Source: Clostridiales bacterium
Lineage (GTDB): Bacteria; Bacillota_A; Clostridia; Lachnospirales; Bianqueaceae
Direction: 5' to 3'
NCBI GenBank assembly: GCA_019423265.1
Contig: JAHZBS010000113.1
Location: 1-7,493 of the forward strand
Length of the DNA stretch: 7,493 nt
Position numbers and translations under genes: made by a program. Below are positions 6,972-7,493 of this stretch, in pieces (the first letter of the stretch is position 1; each line of letters starts with the position of its first letter). The notes beneath the pieces are model-generated. The model did no database searches, had not been told where the DNA came from, and saw only the letters and a list, made by a program, of their open reading frames with translations.

Positions 6972-7493
6972 CTATTCAGGTGGCGAAGACGGCGGGATTC
7001 TGCTTTGGCGTTCGAAATGCGCTGGAGCTTGTGGAGAAGCGGGCGGCTGAGAAGAATGGAAAGACGCTGTACACCATTGGCCCCCTGATCCACAATCCGG
7101 ATGTGGTGGCCCGCCTGGAAAGACAGGGCGTCAGGACAGTCACCGATGTGAGTGAGCTGCGCGCTGGCGATGAGGCGGCGATCCGGGCTCACGGCGTGGG
7201 GGAAGAGGTATACCGCCGCTTGGAGGAACAACAGGTTGACATCCTGGATGCCACATGCCCCTATGTCAAGAAGATACACAACATCGTCCGAGAGGAAAGA
7301 TGCCCGGTGATCATTTTAGGGAATCCAGAGCATCCGGAAGTGGAGGGAATCAAGGGATGGTGTCAAAATGACTGTTTTATTATACAGTCAGAGGAAGATT
7401 TTGGAAAACTTCCACAAAGGATTGGACAAGAATTTTGTCTGGTCGCCCAAACGACATTTAATATATTTAAATTTCAGAAAATTGTTGAGAAAT
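6968..7493 (+). CDS. ispH: 4-hydroxy-3-methylbut-2-enyl diphosphate reductase, N-terminal part (3' end outside window)
   Basis: The first 175 codons of IspH (LytB), the iron-sulfur enzyme of the last step of the MEP pathway, which makes IPP and DMAPP. Seen: AGFCFGVRNA with cluster ligand Cys12, IHNPDVV with His42, RAHGV with His75, DATCPYVKK with cluster ligand Cys97, EHPEVEG with His122 and Glu124, and VAQTTFN with Thr163. The third cluster cysteine lies beyond the window. The ATG overlaps the cmk stop (ATGA), and the N-terminal MTIQVAKTAGFC fits the family start. In many Clostridia this protein carries C-terminal S1 domains (IspH-RpsA fusion); this cannot be seen here. Two oddities: the spacing Cys97 to His122 is 25 residues against about 28 in relatives I recall, and G+C drops sharply after about 7300. 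Both hint at a mosaic or joined gene, though the frame stays open. Confidence 0.93.
   Translation, partial: MTIQVAKTAGFCFGVRNALELVEKRAAEKNGKTLYTIGPLIHNPDVVARLERQGVRTVTDVSELRAGDEAAIRAHGVGEEVYRRLEEQQVDILDATCPYVKKIHNIVREERCPVIILGNPEHPEVEGIKGWCQNDCFIIQSEEDFGKLPQRIGQEFCLVAQTTFNIFKFQKIVEK

Noticed and set aside
7369..7390. Inverted repeat TGACTG / CAGTCA around an AT-rich loop inside ispH
   Set aside because: Arms are only six bases, it lies in coding sequence with no T tract after it, and it is likely a chance match in the low-G+C stretch.

Overview
The window looks like a piece of the chromosome of an anaerobic Gram-positive bacterium of the class Clostridia, most like the G+C-rich Oscillospiraceae/Ruminococcaceae type of gut organism. 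This rests on the G+C-rich coding sequence, strong AGGAGG-type ribosome binding sites, the sodium-pump biotin decarboxylase genes, and the order regulator, YhiN-like flavoprotein, cmk, ispH. The lineage is inferred from gene content and protein style, not from a search. All genes lie on the + strand in two transcription units.

Unit 1 (1-3977) is a biotin-dependent, sodium-coupled carboxyl-transfer cluster. In order it holds the C-terminal end of an acyl-CoA carboxyltransferase (MmdA/12S type), a small single-span OadG-like subunit, a biotin carrier protein with the AMKM biotinylation motif, the multi-span OadB-like sodium pump subunit, and a pyruvate/oxaloacetate carboxyltransferase (OadA/5S type) with no biotin domain of its own. 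A strong intrinsic terminator follows. The carrier can in principle take CO2 from an acyl-CoA such as methylmalonyl-CoA or from oxaloacetate. It can then pass the CO2 to the OadB site, where release drives Na+ export, or to the other carboxyltransferase, giving a transcarboxylase. No biotin carboxylase is visible, which argues against an ATP-driven carboxylase, although the region upstream is not seen.

Unit 2 (about 4016-7493) starts at a good sigma-A-like promoter with two short AT-rich inverted repeats just downstream. It encodes a MurR/RpiR-family regulator with a SIS domain, a YhiN/HI0933-family flavoprotein (ATGA overlap with the regulator), cytidylate kinase, and the start of IspH (ATGA overlap with cmk). 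The four genes are tightly packed and probably co-transcribed.

I see no mobile element, CRISPR array, tRNA or rRNA. I did not find a wholly new system. The points most worth checking are the two different carboxyltransferases sharing one biotin carrier and one sodium pump, and an abrupt fall in G+C inside ispH that sits next to a three-residue shortening relative to the family. The latter could be a recombination mosaic or an assembly artefact.
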